Below the pieces are notes generated by a model. That model searched no databases and was not told the origin of the DNA. It worked only from the letters and a program-made list of their open reading frames with translations. From Chrysoperla carnea (Eukaryota; Arthropoda; Insecta; Neuroptera; Chrysopidae), in assembly GCF_905475395.1 (NCBI RefSeq), contig NC_058338.1, positions 36,772,935-36,836,934 of the forward strand: DNA of 64,000 nt. The letters are read 5' to 3'. The position numbers and the translations under genes were made by a program. Positions 8,418-21,600 of the stretch are shown here, piece by piece (within the stretch, counting starts at the first letter, position 1; each line of letters starts with the position of its first letter).

Positions 8418-11400
8418 AGCTTTTCAACGAGTTTCAACCATTTTATATGGAAAATCTAATCATATAAAATAATTATTGAATAGAAAGAAAATAAATCAAA
8501 TAGGTATAACTATTTATAAGATTGTATAGAAACAATAAAAAATTATTAAAAATTAATAATTATTAAGCATATAGGGTGAGGTATCTTTTAGTACGTTTTA
8601 AAATGTGTATTAAAAATGTATGCAACAAATATATCCTAATAATTAGTATTTACTTTAATTTCAAGAGTAAACCTTTCAATTAAGTGTAGGATAAATGGTT
8701 TTTGTTCAAATAGTTGCCTCGGCTGTATAACAACAAAATTTTCAGTTTAATTGATTCACCGTAAATAACAGTCCGTCAGCAGGCCTGGATTTACACATCG
8801 GGCCATATAGGCAAATTTTGGGGGTTAAAAGTTTTTCGAAAAGTCAAAATATTTTTTCACGATATGTGAATACATGTGAACACGGCATGTGGTGAATTTC
8901 ACAAACATATTTTTAACCAAACGTATAATATTTAAATCCTGATTCTGAAATAATGAAATAGCAATCGATAAAAAATATTTTTGTGGAATTTTTCTCTTCA
9001 GTTCAAATTATATATGTATTATTGTTGCGAAGAAGCCGCTAAAAAAATGGAAAACCTAGAGCAAATCGCCGAAGAACAAAGAAAAGACTGACGAAAGAAA
9101 GAGAAAAAGCAGCAAAAAAATTAAAAATACCAAAATTTAAATATCAGTACGCAAACTTGATCCAATTCATAAAAATCGTTTTCCAAGTTGGAACCAATAT
9201 TGGCTCAGTTGATATTTCCTGTATGGGTAAGTCAAAATTTGACTTGGGGATAGCAAAATCACCCATCCTAAGTATTCTATCATTGGGATTTTTTCACATC
9301 TTCTATTTCTAAATCAAGACAAATATTTCTTGACGATATTTAGACCTTATAGAGATACCTTTGCCAAGATGTAAATTAAACGCATGGTATATTGTATAGT
9401 CTATTAATTTTATTAATCATTCAACTCAAAATAAGTAAGTAAACGTTTTGAAATATTTGATTTAATTTATGGTCTGTATTTGTGTATGTTATTTGTAATA
9501 TAAATATTAGAATAATTATAATTTGTTTACCACGGTTATTAATTATTAATCAAGTTGAAACATAGTTAAATTAAATTATTGTTATGAGATATTACAGGTG
9601 TTAAATTGTTTTTCTTATTATTTACCCACCGATGAATATATGATTTATTTATTCGCATATTATATATCGAATATTTCAGCTCCTATTTCAATGCAAAATA
9701 TTTTTTTTTTAAATCCTCCCCAGTGTAAAAAAAATTTTAATCTTGGGATTTAACAATTTTTAATTTTTCATTCCAAAGAAGTCCTCATCGACTCTTCCCT
9801 CCCGCTAACATAATATTTTTCGTTTAAATTTGATGAATTCATCCATAGAGACTGATCATATTGGTGAAATCCATAATCATAGGATTCCGATCAAATCGAA
9901 AGAGGTGGCATCATAGGTAAGAAATATTTGGGTGACAGGCTTACTCGCAAGAAGTTTTCAATAAAGAGCGTGTCCCTTAATCACTGGACCAAATAAAATC
10001 TATAAATATCTTACGAAATTCTAATCAGAGAAGTCCAATGGCGTTTTTCGATCTGCTACCGATGCATCGTTTAATTTTATCCAGCTATTTAATTTCTAGA
10101 AAAGAAATTCTAATAAAGTTAAATGAAATAATAAAACTAAATATTAAAAGTAAATTCAGTTTGCTTTATTTCTACTTTTACAATACTATGTCACAATGTA
10201 TATCTGAGCAATAAAATATTTATCTTTTTAACATTTTGCTAGAATTTTTTTTAGCAAGGAATGATTTTATTTATATTTGCTTTATTTAATAAATGTTATA
10301 CAAAATAAATATTTGAAATTTTAAAAATAGCATTATGGGGTTAGTATATTTTCAGTTTTATAAATTTTAAGGAATTTTTTATATTTAATAAATTTAGGAC
10401 AAGAGGCCATGATATTATTAGTAGGTATAGGGTGTTAGGGAAAATAACTCAATAATACGAATCTTTGTGTCAAATCCGTGCGTTTTTTGTGACACAGAGT
10501 GTACATAAAAATAAACTTTTAAACTTTTTTAAAAAATGTTTTGAATTTAAAAAGTACCTACCTAAAAATGTTTTGAATTTAAATTGTTCAGAATAAAATT
10601 ATTGATATTTAAAAATTCTGTTTTAATTTGTTTTTTGAATTTTTTAATTAAACATTTCTCCTTTGAAAGTATTAATTATTAAGTAGATATATGTATAACT
10701 TTTTTATTATACCTACATTTTTGGCAACATAAAACTGGCGACAGTCTCAAACAAACAGTAATTTTTTTACCTTCATAATTTAACATAATTGGGTTTAAAA
10801 TTCAGTTAAAATTTTGTTTTTCTCATCGTTTTAAGGGCAGGCAAATATAATACAAAATATGAAAAAAGTTTTTGTAGTATTTTCTGCGATTTGGTTTAAA
10901 TTCGTGGCCTCTTGTACTGATAGATTGCGTTTAAAGTGTAAAAACATGCTAAAAAATATTAAAAAAAACAAATGACAATGTTTTAAAAACAATGTACAAT
11001 GATGTTTAACTGGAAAGCTCAAAAGTTTTATTTTTTACCTTTGTTATTCAGCCTTGAAAATTCCCATGTTTGCTTTTTCCAAACATCAAACTGTATATAA
11101 CATGAAACTCGAATACCTACGGTCATCTTATTTCCGAAAAAAAGATCACATTTGTTGTTTAAAATAAAATAAAAAATAATGTTTTCTCGCCTAAAAAATT
11201 CAATCTTTCAATCTGTTTAAAAAAATTTTTTGTAACAATTGAGGAGGCTAAACCGTATTCAAACCACCAAAAAATTTTAAAAGAATATTGTTGGTGCAAT
11301 AATAAAATACATGGAATTTTTATTTTGAATTTCTTCTAAGATATCTGCCAAGAGTTAATGAAGGGGGGGGGGGAGGGTTAATACCTTTTAAACACAATCT

Positions 11401-11956
11401 ATTAATTCAAGATCTAATTTGACTAAGTTTTTTAGAACACAGAACGATCAATAATGTTTTGTTTTTACTTTAGACTTTTAGCATATTGCAAATGTTTAAG
11501 CGTCATAGTTTCCACTTAATTAATTTCTAAATGTTTTTTTTTATTTTGACACAGTGATTATTGACTTATAGAATAACGGAATTGTAAAATCGAATTCAGG
11601 AATCGAGTGACTGTTACATAATATCATGTTTATATATAAACTAAGGCCAGCAATTGATATACATGCATTTATAGTTATTGTAATAGATGTTTCAATATAG
11701 GCATTTAGTTGCAGAAGGCATTAATTTCACACCTTGGCTATTGGGCGCAGATGACCAAAAAATAGCTCATGTTCGTAGCTGGTTAGAGATAGTAAACCAC
11801 AGTCCCATGCCGAAATTTTTCGAGTGAAATGGCCCACCAGTAAACATGTTGAAAAAGATGCTCCTATATGTAAAAGTAAGTTTAAGCACAATGGCGTCAA
11901 TTTTGCGCGGTACAGGTGAATACAGGTGAAAATATGCATGTCACACCCCTTTGTAT

Positions 11957-12165
11957 CTCACCCCTGCATCAGCAAATATGTACGGTGTTTCTGGATACAA
12001 ACTCTGCATAACTATTCAACATAATAACATAAATGCCGTACAGAAATAAACACGTAGGGCTTCGCAAATTGACGGGAGATCAAAAGTTTTATTTAACTTC
12101 CTTCAAATACTTTGGCAGGGTTTGTATCCAGTAACGCCATACCTATTTGATGGTGCAGGGGTGAG
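11957..12165. mobile_element. Inverted-repeat MITE
   Basis: CTCACCCCTGCATCAGCAAA at the left faces TGATGGTGCAGGGGTGAG at the right; the arms also share TGGATACAAACTCTGC and its complement. About 50-base arms, 209-base element. Confidence 0.7.
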
Positions 12166-14176
12166 TTATCGAAGGATGAGACAAAACATCTTTATTTTCA
12201 CCGGTACACTGTTTCACACTGTACATTCACATTTTTGTTCAAAACAGTTTACGTAAAGTTAATAAACTCGGAGGAAATCGAGTCTATATCCAGGGTGGGA
12301 ATTGGAACCTAATGCTATTAACCATATTTTACATTAACAAAATGCCTGTATCAATGACAGAAATTGGTTTATACGATAATCAAAAAATATTGCTATCTAA
12401 CTGCCAATTTATTATCGGAAATTTATACATGAGATGTGACAATCATATGCTCTGAGTACCCTTAAATTTTCAAAATCGATTCCTGAATAATTTAGTCTGT
12501 GTAAAAATCAAGCCATAATATAAAAACTTAATAATTATTGTCTTTTAACATTTACTGACATTCTTGTAAGTGTTTGTAAATGATTAGCATTATATTAGTA
12601 CTTATTTAATTTCAGATATTCGTTGTTCGCAATTTAAAATTTGTGAAAAAAAAAATACACAAATTGCTTTAGAATTTTGGTACTAAAATAATAAAATTCC
12701 ACGATTTTCCTCTTTTTTAATGGAATTATCTGACATATCCTTGATTTTTCCAGTAATGTGACCACCATGTATAAAATAATAATAACCAATTCATAGAATC
12801 TACAGAAAAGGTATAAATTTTTTTTAAATATAAATTTAATTAGGTACTAACGTCTATTTTGTGAAAAACTTTGTGATTATACTTTCGCCGCACCGTACCT
12901 AGTACATTTTTTTATTTTTTATTCAAATTCAATCTTTCGTATTTATTAAACTGTCCTGTTAACTCACATAAACGCCGATCATATACCTTTATTAAGAAAC
13001 TAATGCTAATCATTTGCAAACACATTGTAGATTAAAGCATCCTTACTTAAATATCTCAATCCACTTCATCTTGCACTAAATCGTCTTTAAAAAACATATT
13101 TCACTAGAAAATAATTTAAAAAAATAATAGATATTAAATTAAAAAAAAAAAAAAAATTCAGTTCGATTAAACCAAAGTAGATATCTCTACTATTGAAATC
13201 CGATTGGAATGAAACTTTATATAAAGGGAGAGGTAGAGAAATGTGCGATTTCGAAAACGCTGTAAAACAAAAACCCATCAATTATTCCAAAATATTTGTT
13301 TTCCAACTTAAAATATATGAAAAAGCATTTAAGAATATTACATAAACTGAATTTTCATGCAAATTGGAAATTCTATTTTTAATTAAACAAATGTTAATTA
13401 TAAATTAGTAGAATCTAACAACTTGGGACTTTATCTTGTGAGTTTACCAAAAAATAAGAGTACTATGGAGAGAATCTGAAAAACTGTTTATACCAGAATG
13501 GATGTTATCTTACTGGAATTATTTTTTAAACTCAGTTACATTTATTATTTAATACAGCAATTTAAGTTGTTAAAAATTCTATATAGTATTTATGTATTAT
13601 GGTAAAAAAATAATTTGGAAAAGATTAGGTTTGTTTTTCAGCGTTTTCAAAATCGCACACTCCTTTACCCTACCTTGTATAAGTATAGATATTTATCCGT
13701 TTTTTAATCCATTCAAAACTTTCGCCTGAAAAGGACATTTGTTATCGGAAAATTATATGAAAATTACAAATTATTTTTTCTTTTGAACTCATAGAAACTA
13801 AATAAAAATTAATAGAGAAAAAGGAAATTTTCAATTTATTTTAACCGGATGCAATAGGAAACTCGCATAAAATTTAAAATGCCATATCGAAAATTAATAG
13901 CACACTATCAAAATCTAATTTTTCTTTAGATTTGTGCGTTTTTTGTAACACGGGAGTAAATGTGAAACTATTTTATTTTGGGTTTAAATTAGCTATATTT
14001 ATAGGTTGTTACTTTATAATAACAAATATTAGGTAAATGCAAGTTCCCCATTGAAAATTTGCAGGTGAAACCTATTGAACTAAATTCGTTTTGTAAAAAT
14101 AATAAGAGACAATATTAATTAATAACAATTTAAAATTATTTTAACAATACTTTTTAAAGAATTAAAAAAATCTGAT

Positions 14177-14263
14177 AAGTTCGTTTGATATATTTACAGG
14201 AATTTTCAGAAAGTTTTACTTAGAATTTTCCATTTTTTTATCGAACTGTATCAAACGAACTTA
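14177..14263. mobile_element. Small palindromic element
   Basis: AAGTTCGTTTGATAT at the left and TATCAAACGAACTTA at the right form arms of about 15 bases around a 57-base loop. Confidence 0.5.
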
Positions 14264-15491
14264 ATTTCATTTCAAATAAAACAAGTAATTTATTTAATCA
14301 TATTATGAATGTACCTAATTCCTATGTACAATATTAAAGCACTTATACAGAGTGGCCCAAAAATCAAATTACCATTACTTCACTATATTGAAATATAATC
14401 CTTGCTGAATAAGTTTATTTTTTTATAAAATATTAAGATTTAATCAAAACAATGAAATATGCAGTTAACTATTTATGAATGAACACAACGTATTATAAAT
14501 ACAACAGGTTAAAATAATATAATTTTATGAAGTAAATCGAATATCAAAAAATGTTTCAAGCAAAAGTTGTATTTTTGAAAAGAAAATTTTTCTATTTGAA
14601 CTTCTTCTGTCTTATAAAGTATAAAATTTTATGTTTGAGCTCATCAGAGTCTTGTTTTAGAGATAGACCAAGTTATTAATTCAGCTGTAATGTAACATAT
14701 TTGAGATACAAGCATTTGAAATAAAAATACAGAAAACTATTTAAGGATTTTTTACGTTATGGCATTATAAAGACAACAAATTTTGCAAATGCGTTAGAAT
14801 CTGCAGTAAATGATTGAATTTTATTGGTCTGGAGAAACAATCCACCTTTTCAAATGAAATACTAGAAAACTTTAAAGAATAGTCAAAGAATTTTCTTGAT
14901 TGAAAATTGAAAAAATATCTACTCGATCTCAAAAATAATAACAGAGGCTTTATAAAACAAACGGGAAACATGCTCGCAAAAATATAATAAAAATATAAAA
15001 AGTGGGATTTGACCAAATCCAATTAAATATGTTTATACTTTTTTTAAATACCTTCCATTATTAAGTGAAATTTACTTATATCTACTGATTATCATTGGCT
15101 ACTGATTATCAAATGATAGTCATTGAATGAACAAATTTATCAATTTTTGCCATACTCGTATCTCCCAAATTAGGCCTCAGATCCAAATTTGGAAAAGAGT
15201 TTTTTTGTTGTTGCTCTTGATGATCTTGTTTTGGTAAGCCGAGTCTCTGCAGTCAATAACAGAACATGGTGTATTTGCTGACTTTTGGGCTATCCTGTAT
15301 ACCTGTGCATTTTACACTTTTTCACAAAAAAACCTTTTCATTTAATGAAAATAATGTTTATATATAATTTGGCTTCATTTTTATGATAGTTCTTCAAAAA
15401 ATAATTTACCCAAAGAAATTTGATTAGGGCAGGCTCATTATAATTATTAAAATATATAGAATAAATTTTTTTTCTATAATTTGTAAACAAT

Positions 15492-15497
15492 TTTATT
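15492..15497 (-). promoter_or_regulatory. Polyadenylation signal of beat
   Basis: AATAAA on the minus strand, 10 bases past the beat stop codon. Confidence 0.45.
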
Positions 15498-15507
15498 AAT
15501 ATTTTTG

Positions 15508-15635
15508 TTACCGCGAAAATTGCTCAACAATTAGATAGAAAACTAATTTTATTATTGATGCAAAAAATATGGTAAGTAATATATTATTGTTACCGGCGTA
15601 TAAGAAGTTTGTAGCACATGATGTTGAAGTTGTAG
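15508..15635 (-). CDS. Beat exon 6 (hydrophobic C-terminal tail)
   Basis: 128 bases after a TTTTCTAG acceptor, in phase with exon 5. Encodes TTSTSCATNF, then a hydrophobic run of about 18 residues (NILLTIFFASIIKLVFYLIV), then EQFSR and TAA. Fits a GPI-attachment signal or a membrane anchor. Confidence 0.8.
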
Positions 15636-18600
15636 CTAGAAAATTTTAAGAAAAAGCAGAATGAATAAATGATGAAAAAGGAAAAACAATTCAAAATAAA
15701 AAACAGCTATTACCATTCAAAGAATCGTCTGTTAGATTTTGAGAAAATAATTCCGTTGTACTATCGTCAAACATTGGCGTTGTTGTCCTAACATAATTAT
15801 TATGATGTTTTCGATGGGTTCTTGGTATATTTCCAACAATTTCTGTGCTACTTTGTGAATACACGGGATTTATTGTTGCCAGACATTCCAATTTCATTTC
15901 ACTGCCTTTAAAGTGACTAGCCTTTACTTTAAAATGCAGTGTCAAAGACGTTTGTTCCAAACCTTCTGAGCCAACTACAACTCTAAAGGGTCCACGTAAA
16001 TGCTGAGAGTGAACCTAAAAATACATAAATCGTATATAAAATCAAGAAATTTAACAAAAAAGTCAATTGTTTAAATACTATGCATATATTCAGTTAGGTA
16101 TCAATGAATGAGCTGTTTATTATTATTAAGATTATTAAATTAGAGAAAATCGAATGAGTTGACGGGGTCAAACCAAAAAGAAAAAAGGTTTACAAAAAGT
16201 TAAGAGCTCTCCGGAAATCACAGCTATTTACAATGCGTAAAATATACTATTTCTTTTAATCTAAAATGCAAAACGTACCCAGGTGCCTTGTCACTCACAT
16301 AGGGGTTAAGAATTAAAGTAACTTAATAATAATTTAACTATATTACTATAAGTATTTATTTTTGCGCTAAAAAAATTATCACATACTTGTTCACCGTTCA
16401 GTAGCCACGTCAAATCTGTTGCTGGTTTGGATTTTCCAGATATGCACTTCATCGCTAATTTTTCACCAATTTTATAACGTGCGAAAGCACCGGTAATTTT
16501 TGGACCCGAATCTGGCAAAGCTGCAATTGAATTGTTTTAAATGATTAATGTTTAAGTAACAATTTAATTATAATGATATGATATATCCATATATCCTAAC
16601 ACTATCCTTTTTTCCACGCTTTTTTAAATAAAAAAATACAATTTGGATAAAGCAGCCCATATAATTTTTTGAGTAAGATCTACTAATTTACAAGTATTTA
16701 TTCAGTATCTTTTGCAAAACAACCTTCAATGGCCGTACATTCCAATTATGGTGACGGGTGAACCAACTGTTTTGTTTCTATCATTTGAATTCAGCCATGT
16801 AATTTTGGCCGATTATGAGTCGGCTCGCGAGCTTCATTATATAATATTATAATCATTGCAATATTATTTTTTACATTGGTGATTAGTCACATCTTAATGG
16901 ATATTAGTCCCTGTTAAATTATTTATGGCATAAATTAATTTCTGTTTACTTACCCACAACAGTCATATTGCCTTCATCTTGAACTGTTTGAAACGAAGGT
17001 GCTTCAGCAGAAACTTCACAACGGTATACTCCACTACTTTGCAATGTTACTGGACTTATTGCCAACATCTTTTCGGTTGATTTTTGTTCCTGAACCAAAA
17101 ATTAATAATAATTCATTTCTAGGTTTTATTAAAAGGCTGTTATAATCTAGCTAGCCAAAAGCTTTTATAATTTACAGACATAATTGAAACCAGAGTTTTA
17201 ACTGCTGAATTTTATACTCTGTATATATGAAATACATATCAAGGTATACTAATTTTAGTCTCAAGTTTGTAACGCTTAAAAATGTTGGTGATACGAACAA
17301 AATTTTGGTATAGGTGTTCATAAAATCACTTAGTTAGTCCATTTTCGTTTATCCATCCGTCCGCCTGTCTGTCTGTCCCTTAAAACAAACCTTAAAACAA
17401 ACCAAACTTACATCAACATATATCCCCGACAGAGGAAATTTCTGACCAGGAGGATCATTTTTTGGTACATAACGATAGAATTCATTACCATCTTTATACC
17501 ATTTTACTGAATACAATTCTTCACCATCCAAATCAAAATTGCATTCAAGAATTGCTACGTTATTCCGTACTGCATGTGTTGGTATTCGAATTTCCAAGAG
17601 CCGTAAACTTAATACTTCTCTCCAAGACAAATAACCTAAAATCAAGACATTTATGAGAATTATTTACGTCCTCTAAATAATAATCGAGAAAAATAGTAAC
17701 AGTATGTAAGGAAAGATGGTACAAGTGGTCGCTTAAGGGAGAAAGCTCATAAATCAAAAGATACTCAACATAATATTTATCTCAAAGAAGTTTTCAAAAA
17801 TCAGTTTATTTGTCTAGTTACTGCTAAACTATACCATTCCCTAGCTTTTAAACTTTACTTAAATTTTGGCACGTTTTTAAGTCTGTAAAAGGTGTACACT
17901 GGGAGGTCGAAGATGATCCCCAGTATTTATGATAACAGTAAGCCTTTCTTGAATTCAGAAAATAATTATAATAGGAAACAAAGATAACTTTTATCAAATG
18001 AGATATACCGTTACCTTACAATAAAACTGTTGCTTTAGAGGTAAGCTTCGAATAAAAATTTTTTGCTAAACTTGAAATACTGTCACTGTGAATTTTGGAA
18101 TAATTGTGTAGAGAGTTTAAGTTGATTCTGGGATCTGGGAATCTTCTTGTACACAAGGTCAAAAGCAGAGGGGCCCAAACTAAGTTTTAATTGTTTACTA
18201 TAAAATTGAATATTTAAATTTTATATAATTATTATACCAGCTTGAAACAATGTCGAATATTTTAAGAAACGGTCGATGCAATGGTCTTTTAATTAAACCG
18301 ATAATATATAAACAGTTTACCAGCTTCAAAGACAGCCTTACATTAAATCAACACCACATTCTTTCTTTTTTTTTACATACAATTTAACTATACTAATTTA
18401 CTCAAGAGTTTGGTAAGTTGGTCTGAAGTTAGAAGTTGATATGAAATTGATCTGGTAATGGAGAATTGCCTAGGACCCCTTATAGTCCGGAATTTTTTAC
18501 AAAAGAATACCTTGTAATCCGACAAATAACAAATCCAATGATAAAATTGTTATGTTATACTCTGCATTATCCTGCATTATCTCTACATTAGCGAAGATAT

Positions 18601-21600
18601 GGCTACATGTCGGATTAGCCAGGGGCTGGATTCCCGAGGTTCAACTATGTTCGATATTATTTATTTGCTAAAACAAGGCTTTTAAAAATTCCCGAGTCTG
18701 CAATCAGTAAAGTATTTCTGGACCAAAGTTCTATTTCAATCTGAGACACTCTGTATTTTAACTACATATTTTTATAATAGTTTATTCGCATCCAAAAAAA
18801 TAATATTTTTTAGGTCATTTTATTATATTGATGTCCTTATAGAAAATATACATACAATCATGACGCCAGTCTGACTGCCTTGTTTCTCGTAGCGTTGTGC
18901 TTTTATAATGTTGACATCATTGTATACTCGAAATAGAAATACGCAATTGTCTATTACATCAGTTAAGAAGAATTTAAAATTATGTAGAAAGGGTAAATTG
19001 CCTCCATTGATTTAAATGCGCAACATCTTTATCGAAACGTATACACCTTTCTTTAATTTATGACAAGATCGATAATTCAAAACTTTTCTGATTAAATTAA
19101 AAATAACACTTTCAAACTTTGATGTTGGTCGATCGAAATAAAAATTTTAAAATCCGATCTTATGGTTGTCAATAAATTTATACCCTAAGAAGTTAAAATT
19201 ACCTAATCCTGGGTAAATTTATCCATTTTTACAATACTTATCAATTTTCGCCCAAAAATAAGGCTCACCCAACTAACACTGTCAATTATTGAGTCAATAT
19301 CGATATTGATTAATATATATATTGATAGTCCGTTTTAATTTTTAATTAAAGAACCATCATTATATTGGGCGGCGGCCAGTGTCGGATTTGCTGGTGATTG
19401 ATTATACATATAATCTGTAGTCGTTATAAGCGATATGAAAAAATGTCCATATTGCTTATAATGACTACAGATATTAAAATAAAAGCACATTTAGGTTGTT
19501 ATTGTTGACTAATTATGCTAAGATAAAGTTTATAAGGTTCAAAATATATTGTTTTGTTTAACTCAAAAAGTAATGTACAACAAAAGTATGAATGTATATA
19601 CATATTAGGATCTATACGTAGGTCGTTATAGCCGATTTGCTGGATATTATTATTTTAAGTTGATATATGCTTGAAACTCGAAGTTTTATCGATTAAAATG
19701 CTTCAAGCAAAACATTCGGGTGTGTAGGCGCACGTCTTAGGCAGAAATTAAACTAAATCTAGATTTTTAAGCTCAATGAAAAACTCACTCTACTCCATAA
19801 CTGGTAATCGATAGATGGACACTTTAAATTAGAAAGTTGTTTTTGCAACATTTTTCCGCAAATCGTACAGTTTAGACAAAAACGGACTGAAAGTTTTACC
19901 CAAAATGGGTCCAAATAACTAATAAAACAGCTGTATATCGCCATTCGGCCGCCATATGTATTAGTTTTCTAAAATTATCAAATGTATGTACAAGAAAGTG
20001 CGCGAAAAACCATCCAAAAATAACGATTTTCTGTTTTATACATGCTATAAAGATCGCATTTTCATCAATCGACTCGAAATTAAGTCAAATTAACAGAGAA
20101 GTTCGAAAATAAACATTTTCCACAACACAACCCCCCGGAAAGTTGTAAAAACAGTTTTTCGTGTTTTCTGGGAGGTTGCGTTGAGGAAAATTATATGATA
20201 AAATTTTTTCCGAAGCAATTTGGTCAATATAACTTATTTGTTTAAAATAAATTGGTTTAATCAATAGCCTACCGGGTTACCCACCGGTAACCTGCACTTT
20301 TACATTCAGGAGCATGTTTTAGACGGGATCCTGCTTGCTCAATGACCGATTTTTCCGGGTCTATACACCGTACTAATGCAATTATCTAGAGCTCTGCGTG
20401 TACCTTATATCCCTAAATTTTGTGAAAGATGGTTTATCCAAAAAATTTTTCTCGTCTTTTACTTCTCACGTTCAGATAATTATAGTTTCTATTTTTTAAG
20501 TAAAGAATTTCCCTTGAATATTTCAGATTGACACATTTCTTCAAAAATACATTTTGATGATGCCAGTATGACTGGCGCCTTTATTTTAGAGGATATCAGT
20601 ATGTAACGTCATTGAGCTTTCAAAATGTATAACTTGAACACAATAGTTGAAAATAACAAACGGATTGAACTACTACCACATACAAAATGATATATAAAGG
20701 GGGAAGAAATAGAAAGAGGGAGAAAAACTAATATTTTCGCGTTAATGTATGCAATATTCATGTAATGCATAATGATGTGGTTACATTTATTCGGCATAAA
20801 TAACAATACATGAATTATTTTTATAAGAAAATAGAAATGCCATTATTTGGAATTTATAAAATAATTTTATAGAAAAGTTTATTTATAAAGATGTTTTCCT
20901 TATTATCAGGGCCGAATTTAGGACGGGGCCAGCGGGGCCATGGCCCTAGGACTCTACCAATTGAGGACCATCACCAATTCGGATAAAATAGAAAAATTAT
21001 TGATGTGTTTTTTAATTAATCCCAAATTCTATCGAAACTAAGAAGGTTTTCTAGTGTAGTTGTTAGCAAAAATTTGTGTAGTGTTGCTGTAGTTGTCGAA
21101 TAACAATATTTGATCGACTATCGTTGATGAACGATTCGGTTTCTTGGCTGAGATTACCACAATGAAACCTTCTCAGCTGGAACTTAATGCCACAAATATT
21201 GTACATCATTACCCTGATAATTTAGACTTGAATTTAGCTAATGAAAGAATGAAATTTTTCTTTATACCGGATAATTTTACAAAATAATGTGCAATCTGCT
21301 TTTTGTAATGCAGAAGTGGCACTTTGTATTTGTTTATCGATTATGATAACTAGGTAATTGCAGTGGGGAAAGATCATTTTTAAAACTAAAGATTATAAAG
21401 AACAGATTGCGAACGTCGATGATTCAAAAACGCTTGTCGAATATCATGCTACTCAGTTAGGAAAGCGACATTCTCCGCGATATAAATTTTGTTGATATTG
21501 TCAACACTTTTGCTAATAAGAAATCGTGCTAAGTTTTTATTTAATTAGAATTAATAAAAGATTGTCAGTGTGCAGATATACCTAATACAAGAATAAACTT

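Larger units (their letters stand above)
7300..15491. other. Intergenic, repeat-rich, no secure gene
   Basis: Between the odorant receptor start and the beat 3' end. Holds degenerate ~50-base repeats (about 7755-7890), a coding-like open frame of unknown identity (8151-8417 minus), small inverted repeats (11957-12165, 14177-14263), family A debris near 14530-14640 and an 11-base G run at 11363-11373. Nothing else stands out from AT-rich background. Confidence 0.5.

Noticed and set aside
11363-11373. Run of 11 G as a G-quadruplex
   Set aside because: A single G run followed by GGG is not a typical four-tract quadruplex; may be a sequencing or slippage site.
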